A stretch of DNA of 64,000 bases. It comes from Cervus elaphus (taxonomy: Eukaryota; Chordata; Mammalia; Artiodactyla; Cervidae). The position numbers and the translations under genes were made by a program. The stretch spans positions 138,270,155-138,334,154 of the forward strand of contig NC_057848.1 of assembly GCF_910594005.1 (NCBI RefSeq). Reading direction: 5' to 3'. Within the stretch, counting starts at the first letter, position 1. Each line of letters opens with the position of its first letter. Below, piece after piece: positions 55,030 to 64,000 of this stretch. The notes under the pieces are model-generated. The model made no database searches, was not told the origin of the DNA, and saw only the letters and a program-made list of their open reading frames with translations.

Positions 55030-56020
55030 AGAAGAATACTAATTCTTCTTAAATTCTTCCAAAAAATAAAAGGAACACTTCTTAACTTATTCTATAAGAC
55101 CAGTATTAACTGATACCAAAGTCAGATACTGACATCAAAAGAAAAGTATAGAACAATATGAGTACAGATATAAAACACCCTCAACAGAGTACTAGGAAAC
55201 TGAATACAGTGGGATATTAAAAGTATTATATATTGTGGCCAAGTAGAACTTTCCCTAAGAATGCCAGGTTGGTTCCATACACAAAAATCAATTAATCTTA
55301 TTAACAGAATGATTATGAGAAAAAGCACACAATCATTTCAACAGACAGAAAAAAAAAATATTTGGTAAAATCAAACACCATTTCATCATTAAAACACTCC
55401 ACAAGCTATAAAGAAAAGGGAACTTTCTCAATATGATAAAGGGCAGTTTTGAAAAAGTCAAAACTAACACCATACTCAAAGGTGAAACAACAAAAACTTC
55501 CCCTTTAAGGTCAGGAAAAAGAAAAGGATGCCAGCTTTTGCTACTTCCATTCAACCAGACATTCAAGCCTTAGCATTTAGGCAAGGAGAAAAAGACATTC
55601 TAATAGAAATGGAAGGAGTAAAACTATTCACAGATGACACAACCTTATAAAAAGATAATCCCAAAGGAAAAAAAAATTAGGAGTAATAAATTCAGGAAAA
55701 TTGCAGAGCACAGCTTCAACACACAAAAATAAATTGTTTCAATGAATAATCTGAAAATGAAATTAAGAAAACAACTCCACTAAGAGCATCAGAAAGAAAA
55801 AAATACTTAAGAATAAGTTTAACCAAGAAAATGCAAGAATTTTACTGTGAAAACTACAAACAATGGTAAAATAATTTAAACTAGAACAATATGAGTGAGA
55901 AGACATCCTTTGTTCATTTACGGGAATATTTAATATTGTAAATATGGTAAAGTCCCCCAAAGATTTCACAGATTCAATGCAATTTCTCTCAAAATCCCAA
56001 TAAAAATGTATTATAATGAA
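55030..56020 (+). mobile_element. Degenerate L1 ORF2 fragment, sense
   Basis: Scattered L1 ORF2 wording (CCATTTCATCATTAAAACAC; GAAGGAGTAAAACTATTCAC; AAATTCAGGAAAATTGCAG). Many stops; inactive. Confidence 0.6.
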
Positions 56021-56021
56021 T

Positions 56022-56088
56022 TTTGGAATATTTTCACTGTCCCCCAAATAAACCTTATTCCACTCAGCTAGCATTTCCCAAGGCTATT
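56022..56088. repeat. Direct repeat unit 1 (~65 bp)
   Basis: GAATATTTTCACTGTCCCCCAAATAAAC to CTAGCATTTCCCAA; near-identical to 56786-56855. Confidence 0.75.
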
Positions 56089-56261
56089 GGGAAAAGGCTT
56101 CTGCCTTATTTTTGCAGGAATGAACATGCTGATCTTAAATACATACAAGTGAAAAGAAAAAAGGTGATCTAATAGACAATTAAAATTAAAAACTAAAAGA
56201 CAAACTGCAAATGGGAAAAACATTACAATATGTATCTATGACAAAGGACTTACATAATGTT

Positions 56262-56690
56262 TAATTTTATTTGTCAACTTGAATGGACCAAAGGATGCCC
56301 AGATATTTGGGCAAACAGTATTATGAGTGTGTCCCTGAGGGTGTTTCTGGATAAGATTAACCCTTGAATCAGCAGAATAAATAAAGAAAGCAGACTGACT
56401 TCCCTAATGGTGGTGAGCCTCATCCAATCAATTGAAGGTCTGACTAGAATAAAATGGCTGACCCTTTTTTAAATGAGGGGGGATTTTTCTTTCTTTTGGA
56501 CTTGAACTGAAACATTAGCTCCTACTGGGTATTGAGGTTGCTGACCCTTAGACTAGAACTGAGGCCTTTGAACTTGAACTATACCATCAACTCTTCTAGG
56601 TCTCCAGCTTGACACTGCAGATCGTGGGACTTGTCTTTCTCAATATAATTTCATGCCTTTTTCTCAGCACACTTTAGAGCCTTTCTTTGA
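56262..56690 (+). mobile_element. ERVL-type LTR relic (MLT2-like)
   Basis: TGTCAACTTGAATGGACC, GTGTCCCTGAGGGTGTTTCTGG, CCTCATCCAATCAATTGAAG and CTTCTAGGTCTCCAGCTTG follow the order of an old mammalian ERVL LTR. Confidence 0.55.
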
Positions 56691-56694
56691 AAAA

Positions 56695-57125
56695 ATGAAT
56701 TTACTGTGGTATGATTCATATACCATATAATTCACCCTCTGAATTTATATCCAAGAAATTTTAGTATGTCCATAGTTATACATCCATCATAAATTTTAGA
56801 ATATTTTCACTGTCCCCCAAATAAACTTCACTCTGCTTAGCTAGCATTTCCCAATATCCCTACCTGCCCAATCTTAGACAATTACTAATTTGCTTTCTGT
56901 GTATTATAGATTTGTCTGTTCTATACATTTCATATGAGTGGAACTGTACAACATGTGTTCCGTTTTGGCATCTTTCACTTAGCATGTTTGCAAGGTCCAT
57001 TCATGTTGCAGAACACATTATTACTTTATTCTTTTTATTAATGAATAATATTCTGTTAGATGGTTATATCATATTTTCTATATCCATTCACCATTTGATG
57101 GGCATTTGGATTACTTCCACTTTAA
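56695..57125 (-). mobile_element. Old L1 3' region, antisense
   Basis: GAATTTACTGTGGTATGATTC, ATATGAGTGGAACTGTAC, CTTTCACTTAGCATG match the antisense L1 pattern seen at 51981. It contains the second copy of the 65-bp direct repeat (56786-56855). Confidence 0.6.
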
Positions 57126-57127
57126 AT

Positions 57128-57660
57128 AATTTCCCAGGGCTGTGGTAACAAATCGCCTTGAACTGATGACTGCCCCCCCATCCCAGCCATAAAACAAAAA
57201 CAACATACTTATTCTCTTAGAGGTCTGGAGGCCAGAAACACCAAAATATGTTCATTCGGCCCAAATCAAGGTGTCAGCTACGATATATATCCTCTGGAGG
57301 ATCCAGGGGAGAATCTTCCTTTCTTCTTCCACTTTCTGTGTGCTCTTAGCTTTCCTTGGCTTCTGCCTGCATCCCTCCAGTCTTTAAGGCCATCATCTTC
57401 AAATCTTTGTTCTATCTGCCCATTACATTTTCCTCTCTGAGTGTGAAATCTCTATCTCCCTCTTAAGTGGTTGTGTCTGACTGCATTTAGAGCCCACCTA
57501 GATAATCCAGCATAATATTCCCATCTCAAGATCTTAAAAGTAACCACATCTAAAGACAGTCTTAGTTTTGCCATATAAAATTACATTCATGGATTTCAGA
57601 GATTAGTATGTAAATATTTTTTGGTAGTGTATTTTTCAGCTTACCATAGTCTTTCTTCCC
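57128..57660. mobile_element. Ancient LTR-type interspersed repeat
   Basis: CAGGGCTGTGGTAACAAAT, GGTCTGGAGGCCAGAAAC, AATCAAGGTGTCAGC, TTAGAGCCCACCTAGATAATCC and ACATCTAAAGACAG follow a widespread mammalian repeat; the exact family is not assigned. Confidence 0.5.
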
Positions 57661-57904
57661 TCTAGCCCCAAAGATTCACATCTATCCCACATGCAAAATA
57701 CGTTCATCCATCCCAACATCCCACTGAATCTTAATCCTTTACATTGTAAACTCAAGTCCAAAATTTCATATAAATATAATGAGTTTAGAAGTCCAAAATC
57801 TAATTATCAGCATTATCTAAATCAGAGAGTGAGACTCTGTGTATGATCCATCTTAGGACAACATACTTGTCCATCTCTACACCTGTAAACCTAGAAAACA
57901 AGTC
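57661..57904. other. Unidentified sequence
   Basis: No gene seen; may continue the preceding ancient repeat. Confidence 0.3.
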
Positions 57905-58108
57905 ATTGTTGTCTAGCCGTGCCTGACTCTTTCGCGACCCCATGGACTGTAGCCTACCAGGCTCCTCTGTCTATGGGATTTCCCCAGCAAAAACGCTGGA
58001 GTGGGTTACAATTTCCTTCTCCAGGGGATCTTCCCAGACCAGGGATCAAACCTGTGTCTCCTATATTGGCAGGTAGATTCTTTACCATTACGCCACCAGG
58101 GAAGCCCG
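57905..58108 (-). repeat. Bov-tA-type SINE (antisense)
   Basis: GTTGTCTAGCCGTGCCTGAC to GCCACCAGGGAAGCCC, flanked by GAAAACAAGT on both sides (57893 and 58110 areas), a target-site duplication. Confidence 0.88.
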
Positions 58109-59164
58109 GAAAACAAGTTACGTCTTTTCAAAAAAAAAGGCTGGAACAAATCAAGTTTAAGAGCTTTAGCCATTCCTATTCCAAAATGGAAAAAAAAAAC
58201 CAGAAGAACAAAAAGGTCACTGATTCCAAGTGATTTCAAAGCCCAGTATGGATATTTCATTAGGCTGCCAGGCCTAGGAGAAATTTTTTGTGGGTCAAGT
58301 TTTCCCCTTCTGTGCTGAAGGCTCCAAGCTCTGAGCCCAAGATTCTTCTCTTAAAGCTATTCTTCACTTTTCTTAAAGGGTAGCATATGTTTGTATCTGA
58401 GGAGTTGTATTAGCTTGGTTCCTGCATATAGGATTTGGAAACCTTGTGACATACCTTTGGTTCATCTTCTCTCTGTTGCATAGGAACAGCCTTGGCTTTC
58501 TCTCCACATGCTTTTGTAACAGTGAATCTCCTAATTTTAGCACCTTTTCCATTTTGGAAAAGTAAGAATACCTCCAGTTTTGTACTTTACCACTAGGCCT
58601 ATTGATCCATTTTGAGTTATTTGTTTGTCACTATAGTACTTCTTTCTCAAGTCATAACAAATACAAAAAATGCAAAGTCATTCTCTATAAAATTCACAAA
58701 GGAAACTATTGAACATCAAATCATAAACAATTCAAAACTATAAACTCAATAAATTACAAATGTCAAGCAATTTTCATGAAGTGATTTAACACAATTACAT
58801 ATGTCTTCCTTTCTTCCTGCAAACAAATTTATTACATCAATCTCAATATTTATCTAGAACTGTGTCTCATTCTACAGAAATGGCCACTGAGTTAGACTAT
58901 ATTTTTTGTGACTTGGTAGGCCTTAAATCTTGTGGAATAATTTTTCAATTTGAGAACAAATTCTCCAGTGGCAACTGGTATTGACACAGCTATATATAAA
59001 CTGAGAGTCAGATAAGGATTTGGAACCGTGTGCAGTATATTAAGCTGCATGATGATGTCCCATCTGTTATTCTTTACTATGTTCATCAGTTTCAATTGTA
59101 AATTTTCATTTGGTTGTAGTAATTCATTTCTACAGTTTTTCAAAGTATACATGTTATCTGAAAC
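58109..59164. other. Unidentified non-coding sequence
   Basis: About 1 kb without recognised genes. The antisense frame at 58892-59296 is A/T-rich and overlaps a transposon relic, so I do not support it. Confidence 0.3.
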
Positions 59165-59460
59165 AGAGGTTAGCAAATAATGGCTTACAACCTGAATCTG
59201 ACCCACCATCTGTTTATGTACAGCCCACAAGCTGAAGATGAATTTTGTATTTTTAAATGATTGGAAAATGTTAAAAAGAACAGTAATGGATGACACGTAA
59301 AAATTTTTCTAAAATTCAAATTTCAACAGCCCTAAATACAATTTTATTGGAAAACAGCCATGCTCATTTGATGACACCCTGTCATTGGGATGATTTTGCA
59401 CCTGGCTGTTTTTACTAAAATGGCAGAGTTTTCCTAAGTTCACTTGCCTTATCAGTCTTA
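59165..59460. mobile_element. hAT-like non-autonomous DNA element relic
   Basis: GAGGTTAGCAAATAATGGC...CTGACCCACCATCTG and ACAATTTTATTGGAAAACAGCC are the hallmark wording of the family also seen at 23990 and 41935. Confidence 0.55.
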
Positions 59461-59669
59461 CAGTTGAAACTGACGCACTAAAAAATAGACATGCCAGGCG
59501 GGAAAATCCTCAACTTCTAAGGGTCAGACATCTGATTTCATAAGAGCTCACTATCAACTGAAAACTTCATTTAAACTCACACAGCTATGGTCAATTTATC
59601 TACCACAAAGGAGGCAAGAATACATAATGTAGAAAAGACAGTATCTTCAATATGCGGTTCCAAGGGAAA

Positions 59670-61255
59670 CTAGACAGCTACATATAAAAGAATTACATTA
59701 AAACATTCTCTAACATCATACACAAAAACTCAAAATGGATCAAAGACCTAAATGTAAGACTGGACACTATATAACTCTTCCAGGAAGACATACGCAGAAC
59801 ACTCTATGACATAACTCACAGTAATATCTTTTTTGATCCACTATCTAGAATAATAAAAATCAAAATAAACAAATAGAACCTAATGAAAATTATAAGCTTC
59901 TGCAGGGGAAAGGAAACCATCAAAAATTTTTAAAAAGGCAGCACACAGAATGGGGGAAAATGTTTTCAAATAAAGTGAGCAACAAGAGACTAATCTCCAA
60001 AATATACAAACAGCTGATGCAGCCATATGTCAAAAAAGCAATCAAACAATGAACAGAAGATCTAAACTGACATTTCTTCAAAGAAGACATATAGATGGCC
60101 AAAAATCCAAAAGCACATGAAAAGATTCTCAACATCACTACATATCAGGTAAACGCAAATGAAAACTACAAGCGGGTAGTTTTGACCATTTTGACCTCAT
60201 ACTGGTCAGAATGGCCATCAACAAAATGTATACAAACAATAAATGCTGGAGAGGATATACAGAGAAGGGAAACCTCCTACACTGTTGGTGGGAATGTAAA
60301 TGGTATAGCCACTATGGAGAACAGTATGGAGGTTCCTTAAAAACTTAAGATAGGAACTACAATATGATCCAGCAATCCCACTCCTGAGCATGCATTGGAG
60401 AAAGCCATAAACCGAAAGGACACATGCACCTCATTGTTCACTGCAGCAGGACATGGAAGTAACCTAATAGCCATGACATGGAAGCAACCTAAATATCCAT
60501 CAACAGAATGGATACAGAAAATGTGGTACATATATAAAATGAAATATTGTTGCCGCCATTCTTGTTTAGTTGCTAACTCATGTAAGACTCTTTGTGACCC
60601 CATGGAATGTAGCCTGCCAAGCCCCTCTGTCCATGGGATCTCCCAGTCACGAATCCTGGAGTGGGTTGCCATTTCCTTGTTCAGGGGATCTTCTCCACCC
60701 AAGAATCGAATCCGTGTCTCCTGCATTGGCTGGCTGATTCTATAAGGCTGAGCCAACAGGGAAGCCCACAATGAAATATTACTCAGTCAGGAAAAACAAA
60801 AAACAAAAAGAACAAAACAATGCCATTTGCAGCAATGAAGATGAACCTACAGATTATTATACTAAAGTCAGAGAAAGATAAATGTCATATGTTATCATTC
60901 ATATGTAGAATCTTACTTTTTTTTAACAAAGGTACAAATGAACTTATTCTCAAAACAGAAAGAGACTTACATATATAAAAACAAACTTATGGTTACCAAA
61001 AGGGAAATGTGGGGGAGAGGGATAAGTCAGGAGATTGGGATGAACATACATAGACTATATACTACATAAGATAGATAACCAACAAGGCTCTACTGTAAAG
61101 TACAGGGGACTCTACTCAAAACTCTATGATAACCTATATGAGAAAATAATCTCAAAAAGAGTGGATATATGTATGTGTATAAATAAATCATTTTGCTCAT
61201 CACCTGCAACAAAACATTATAAATCAACTATATTTCAATAAAATTTAAAAAACTA
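59670..61255 (+). mobile_element. L1 ORF2 end and 3'UTR, sense, SINE-interrupted
   Basis: Runs from ORF2 wording (AAAATGGATCAAAGACCTAAATG) to an A-rich 3' end (TATTTCAATAAAATTTAAAA). Many stops. A Bov-tA SINE sits at 60550-60769. Confidence 0.78.
60550..60769 (-). repeat. Bov-tA-type SINE inside L1
   Basis: Flanked by AATGAAATATT at 60539-60549 and 60770-60780, a clear target-site duplication. Confidence 0.9.
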
Positions 61256-61440
61256 AAAACTGTATTTAAAAACTCTAAAATTGTATCTCCAGTTGGAGAT
61301 TGCTTCTCTTTCATGTTGGCTCCCTTTTTTTTTTTTTTTTTACCTTGACCCTTCGCTGTGACTTTGGGTGTCTGCCAAACACACACCTGGCCCCAGGAGC
61401 CAGAGAGGCTAAACGTGGAGCAGGAGCTGCTCATCAGATG

Positions 61441-61590
61441 AAAGTGAAAGTGAAGTCGCTTAGTCCTGTCACTCACTGCGCCCCTTGGACTGTAGCCCAC
61501 CAGGCTCCTCTGTCCATGGGATTATCCAGGCAAGAATACTGGAGTGGGTTGCCATTTCCTTCTCCCATGTTGGCTCCCTTTTATCAGAGA
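61441..61590 (-). repeat. Bov-A-type SINE fragment (antisense)
   Basis: AAGTGAAGTCGCTTAGTCCTG to GGGTTGCCATTTCCTTCTCCC; a T-run of about 18 (61325-61342) precedes it. Confidence 0.75.
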
Positions 61591-61595
61591 TCCCA

Positions 61596-61862
61596 ATAGG
61601 CAAACAGAGAGGGCAATGACAACCTACTCCAGTACTCCTGCCTGGAAAATCCCATGGACAGACTGGTAGGCTGCAGTCCATGGGGTCACTAAGAGTCAGC
61701 CACAACTGAGCGACTTCCCTTTCACGCATTGGAGAAGGAAATGGCAACCCACTCCAGTTTTCTTGCCTGGAGAATCCCCAGGGATGGGGGAGCCTGGTGG
61801 GCTGCCGTCTATGGGGTCGCACACAGTCGGACACAACTGAAGCAACTTAGCAGCAGCAACAG
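61596..61862 (+). repeat. BOV-A2-type dimeric SINE (sense)
   Basis: Two consecutive Bov-A monomers, each with GGCAACCCACTCCAG-like and CCATGGGGTC-like blocks, ending in the AGCAGCAGCAACAGCAAT tail. Confidence 0.8.
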
Positions 61863-61904
61863 CAATAGGCAAAAATCATCACTTACCAAGATGTGTTGTT
61901 GTTT

Positions 61905-62135
61905 AGTCACTAAGTTATGTCCAACTCTTTGTGACCCCATGGACTGTAGCCCGCCAGGCTCCTCTATCCACGGGACTTCCCAGGTAAGAATACTGGAGTG
62001 GGTGGCTATTTCCTTCTCCAGGGGATACTCCCAACCCAGGGATCGAACCTGCTTATTTCCTGTATCTCCTGCATTGACAGGCAGGTTTTTTTTCTTTTTT
62101 TTTTTTTTACCGCTAAGCCCCTAGGGAAGCCTATG
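61905..62135 (-). repeat. Bov-tA-type SINE (antisense) with T-run
   Basis: GTTTAGTCACTAAGTTATGTCC to CCCCTAGGGAAGCC; a T-rich run at 62086-62108 interrupts the distal part. Confidence 0.85.
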
Positions 62136-62424
62136 AAGATTTAGTTTTCAATATTCAAACAGTTTAAATTCCCATCAGCCCAGCAATGGCAAAGAGCAAG
62201 GAAAGTGTGTTCCACAAGCACTCCCCCCCACCCCAGGTTTCCCTTATAACATTTGTATAATTAGAAGGATATAATATTTTATATCCATGTCATCATACAC
62301 CCAGAAGCAATTAGTCACAAAGTACAAACACATTTTTTATGATTTTTTCTTTTTCCTCAGCAGAAATTATTCACTCAAACCCAACAAGAAATTCAAAAGG
62401 TATGGGTTTAACATTACAGATCCT

Positions 62425-62600
62425 AGTACTTCCCTGGTGGTCCACTGGTTAAGACTCCAAGCTCCAAGTGCAGGCGGCCAGGGTTCGACTCTTGCTCAGG
62501 GAACTAGATCCCACATGCTGCAACCAGTAAGTGTTTGCATGTCACTAGAGATCCTGCATGGCACAACCAAAATCTAAGATCCCACATGCTACAACTAAGA
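62425..62600 (+). repeat. tRNA-Glu-type ruminant SINE
   Basis: ACTTCCCTGGTGGTCCACTGG head, GTTCGACTCTTGCTCAGGGA, ATCCCACATGCTGC. Confidence 0.8.
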
Positions 62601-62611
62601 CTTCGTACAGG

Positions 62612-62662
62612 TGGATACATAGATAGATGGATGGATGGACAGGTGGATAGATCAATCAATCA
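62612..62662. repeat. GATA/GGAT-like tetranucleotide microsatellite
   Basis: ATAGATAGATGGATGGATGGAC and TCAATCAATCAA at the SINE 3' end. Confidence 0.85.
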
Positions 62663-63240
62663 ACATTAACACTACAGATCCTGGAGATATAGTCTGGAAT
62701 ATGACATAGAAGGGCAATGCAGTTGACATAAGAGCTAAGTCAAAGAAATGGTTGGAGTGTCCCCTCCAGCTTTTCTCCCCTCTGATTTTTCTAAAGTTTT
62801 GATTAACTCCTAAGAATTGAATGTAACCATTTTCCTGGCATTTGGAAGAGAGAACAATGTAAACATTTAACATTCTGGGCCCACTCAAGCTTACCTTTGG
62901 AAATATGGAAGCCCTATTTTCTGCATCCTGGAGGCAATACAAAAACCAAAAGCTTTTTGGACATTTTTCCTCAGTTAGCCTGCATGGCTAAAAGCCGTCA
63001 GGGGAAGGAGCAAGCAAACTCTCCTGGTGTTGGATCTAGCAGTATCAAATTCCATAGTTACCTTTCACCCCTCACTACAGACAGCAGCCCAGCTGCTGAT
63101 CCATACCGTGAATGTCTCCATAGCCACCTAGGTAACAAAGGGCGATGGTGAGTGTCCTTAGCCTACCTGAATTCTCCATGCCACGTATTCCCCAAAGGAG
63201 AAGGTCACTGAGTATCTGATACACTCTCCCCTCCAATACA
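62663..63240. other. Unidentified sequence left of cassette E
   Basis: No gene seen. It may be the far 5' part of the fifth cassette, but I could not align it to A or C by eye. Confidence 0.3.
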
Positions 63241-63549
63241 AATGAGAAATGGACATCCCAGCTCTAGAGCTGATCCATGCTAATTAGCCAGGCAAATCAA
63301 ATGAGCCCTTTTTTCCTAAGTTTAAATGAAGAAAGATATGCAAGTAAAAGCGAAGATCATGATGAATAAAACAAACTATTTCTGGAGGAAAACCCCCAGA
63401 TATATAAAACTGAAGAGAATACCAGTAAACCTTCAAATAAGGAAACATACTATAGAAGGAAACAATCAGAGCAGGTCTCCCCAACACCCTGTTGGGAACA
63501 TCTCCACACAGCAGAAAGTTGAGTGTTGGGCACATAAAGCTTCGCCTGC
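63241..63549 (+). other. Cassette E upstream region
   Basis: CTGATCCATGCTAATTAGCC, CAAATCAAATGAGCCCTT, GATCATGATGAATAAA and ACTATTTCTGGAG correspond in order to 5050-5185 of A and 33430-33570 of C. Confidence 0.55.
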
Positions 63550-63785
63550 ATTGACACTCACTCCTGATTGTTCATATTGTCACCTGGGTGCTACCTCCTG
63601 TCACATCAGCAGTGGTATTAGATTCTTATAGGAGAACAGACACTACTATGAACTATGCACCTGAGGGATCAAGGTTGTGCTCTCCTTAGGATAATCATCC
63701 TGAAATACACTACCCCTCTAACAGAAAAAAATTGTCCTCCAGGAAACCAGTCCCAAGTGTCAAAACTGTTGGCGGCTGCTGAATT
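63550..63785. mobile_element. hAT-Charlie MER1-like relic in cassette E
   Basis: TCCTGTCACATCAGCAGTGG, GATTCTTATAGGAG and GAAACCAGTCCCAAGTGTC follow the MER1-like pattern; it separates the cassette E upstream region from the promoter. Confidence 0.6.
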
Positions 63786-63839
63786 AGAGAACAAGAAAAA
63801 GTTCTTGCAAATTATTATTAATACAAAATAGATGTCAGG

Positions 63840-64000
63840 GGCTCAGGTCAAAGCATTCCTGCCTCACCCAGGCTTTGATGGAACTTGGACTCAGTGTTCT
63901 GGCCCCGCCCACAGGCCCCGCCCACCCGGTGACCTCTTCCTTAAGGAACCCAAAGCGCAGGCGCTCACCCTGCGCAGACACCACTTCCTGTCCATCCCAG
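63840..64000 (+). promoter_or_regulatory. Promoter of a fifth ferritin-like copy (gene beyond window)
   Basis: GCCTCACCCAGGCTTTGATGG matches the start of the copy 1-3 promoters. Two GC boxes CCCCGCCC occur at 63903-63910 and 63916-63923. The E-box position reads CCGGTG (63926-63931) and the CCAAT box is replaced (TTAAGGAACCCAAAG). By alignment the ATG would lie some 30-60 bases past the window end. Confidence 0.6.

Noticed and set aside
61300..61599. Small open frames around the T-run and SINEs at 61300-62130
   Set aside because: They arise from SINE antisense sequence and homopolymer runs.
1..64000. CRISPR arrays, tRNA or rRNA genes
   Set aside because: Regular repeats here are dispersed SINE copies; the tRNA-like boxes belong to SINE heads and no cloverleaf-complete tRNA gene was seen.

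Overview
The window is mammalian X-like genomic DNA from a ruminant (cattle or a close relative). The dense Bov-tA-type SINEs, the tRNA-Glu-type ruminant SINEs and the BovB (RTE) retrotransposon pieces show this; I cannot tell cattle from bison, buffalo, sheep or goat by eye. There is no bacterial-style gene content. The only protein-coding genes I can support are four intact, intronless ferritin-heavy-chain-like genes on the + strand (ATGs at 5598, 14409, 33978 and 50227). The promoter of a fifth copy begins at about 63840 and its coding part lies beyond the window end. They look like the FTHL17 family, which is X-linked and testis/germline-expressed in human.

Layout: 1-2940 holds a decayed endogenous retrovirus (ERV) 3' end and LTR. 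2986-10610 is ferritin cassette A (gene 5598-6266), ending in an ERV protease/RT relic. 10608-18950 is cassette B (gene 14409-15059), a tandem duplicate of A whose junction lies inside a hybrid SINE; its LTR is split by an L1 fragment. 18950-29615 is B's downstream arm (ERV RT/RNase H relics, antisense L1, BovB). 30140-48925 is cassette C (gene 33978-34649) with a parallel downstream arm. 49000-51960 is the shorter cassette D (gene 50227-50883) with its own promoter. 52000-63240 is almost all L1, LTR, hAT and SINE debris. 63240-64000 is the start of cassette E.

Biology: all four proteins keep a complete ferritin four-helix core and oligomer-type sequence but lack three of six ferroxidase-centre ligands (Y34C, E62H, H65T in human H-ferritin numbering). 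They also carry a 35-39 residue arginine-rich N-terminal extension that appears to be former 5'UTR made coding: the ancestral initiator aligns with Met36, which is kept in copies 1 and 4 and lost in 2 and 3. About 700 bp after each gene lies a second, decayed ferritin 3' end. The copies are mosaics: N-terminal exonic sequence groups copy 1 with copy 4, while flanks group copy 1 with copy 2, which points to gene conversion. I infer a rapidly evolving, catalytically dead, basic-tailed ferritin array, probably germline-expressed.

Limits: repeat names are from pattern recognition without a library search; repeat edges are good to roughly 10-50 bases. Several AT-rich stretches remain unidentified and are marked so.
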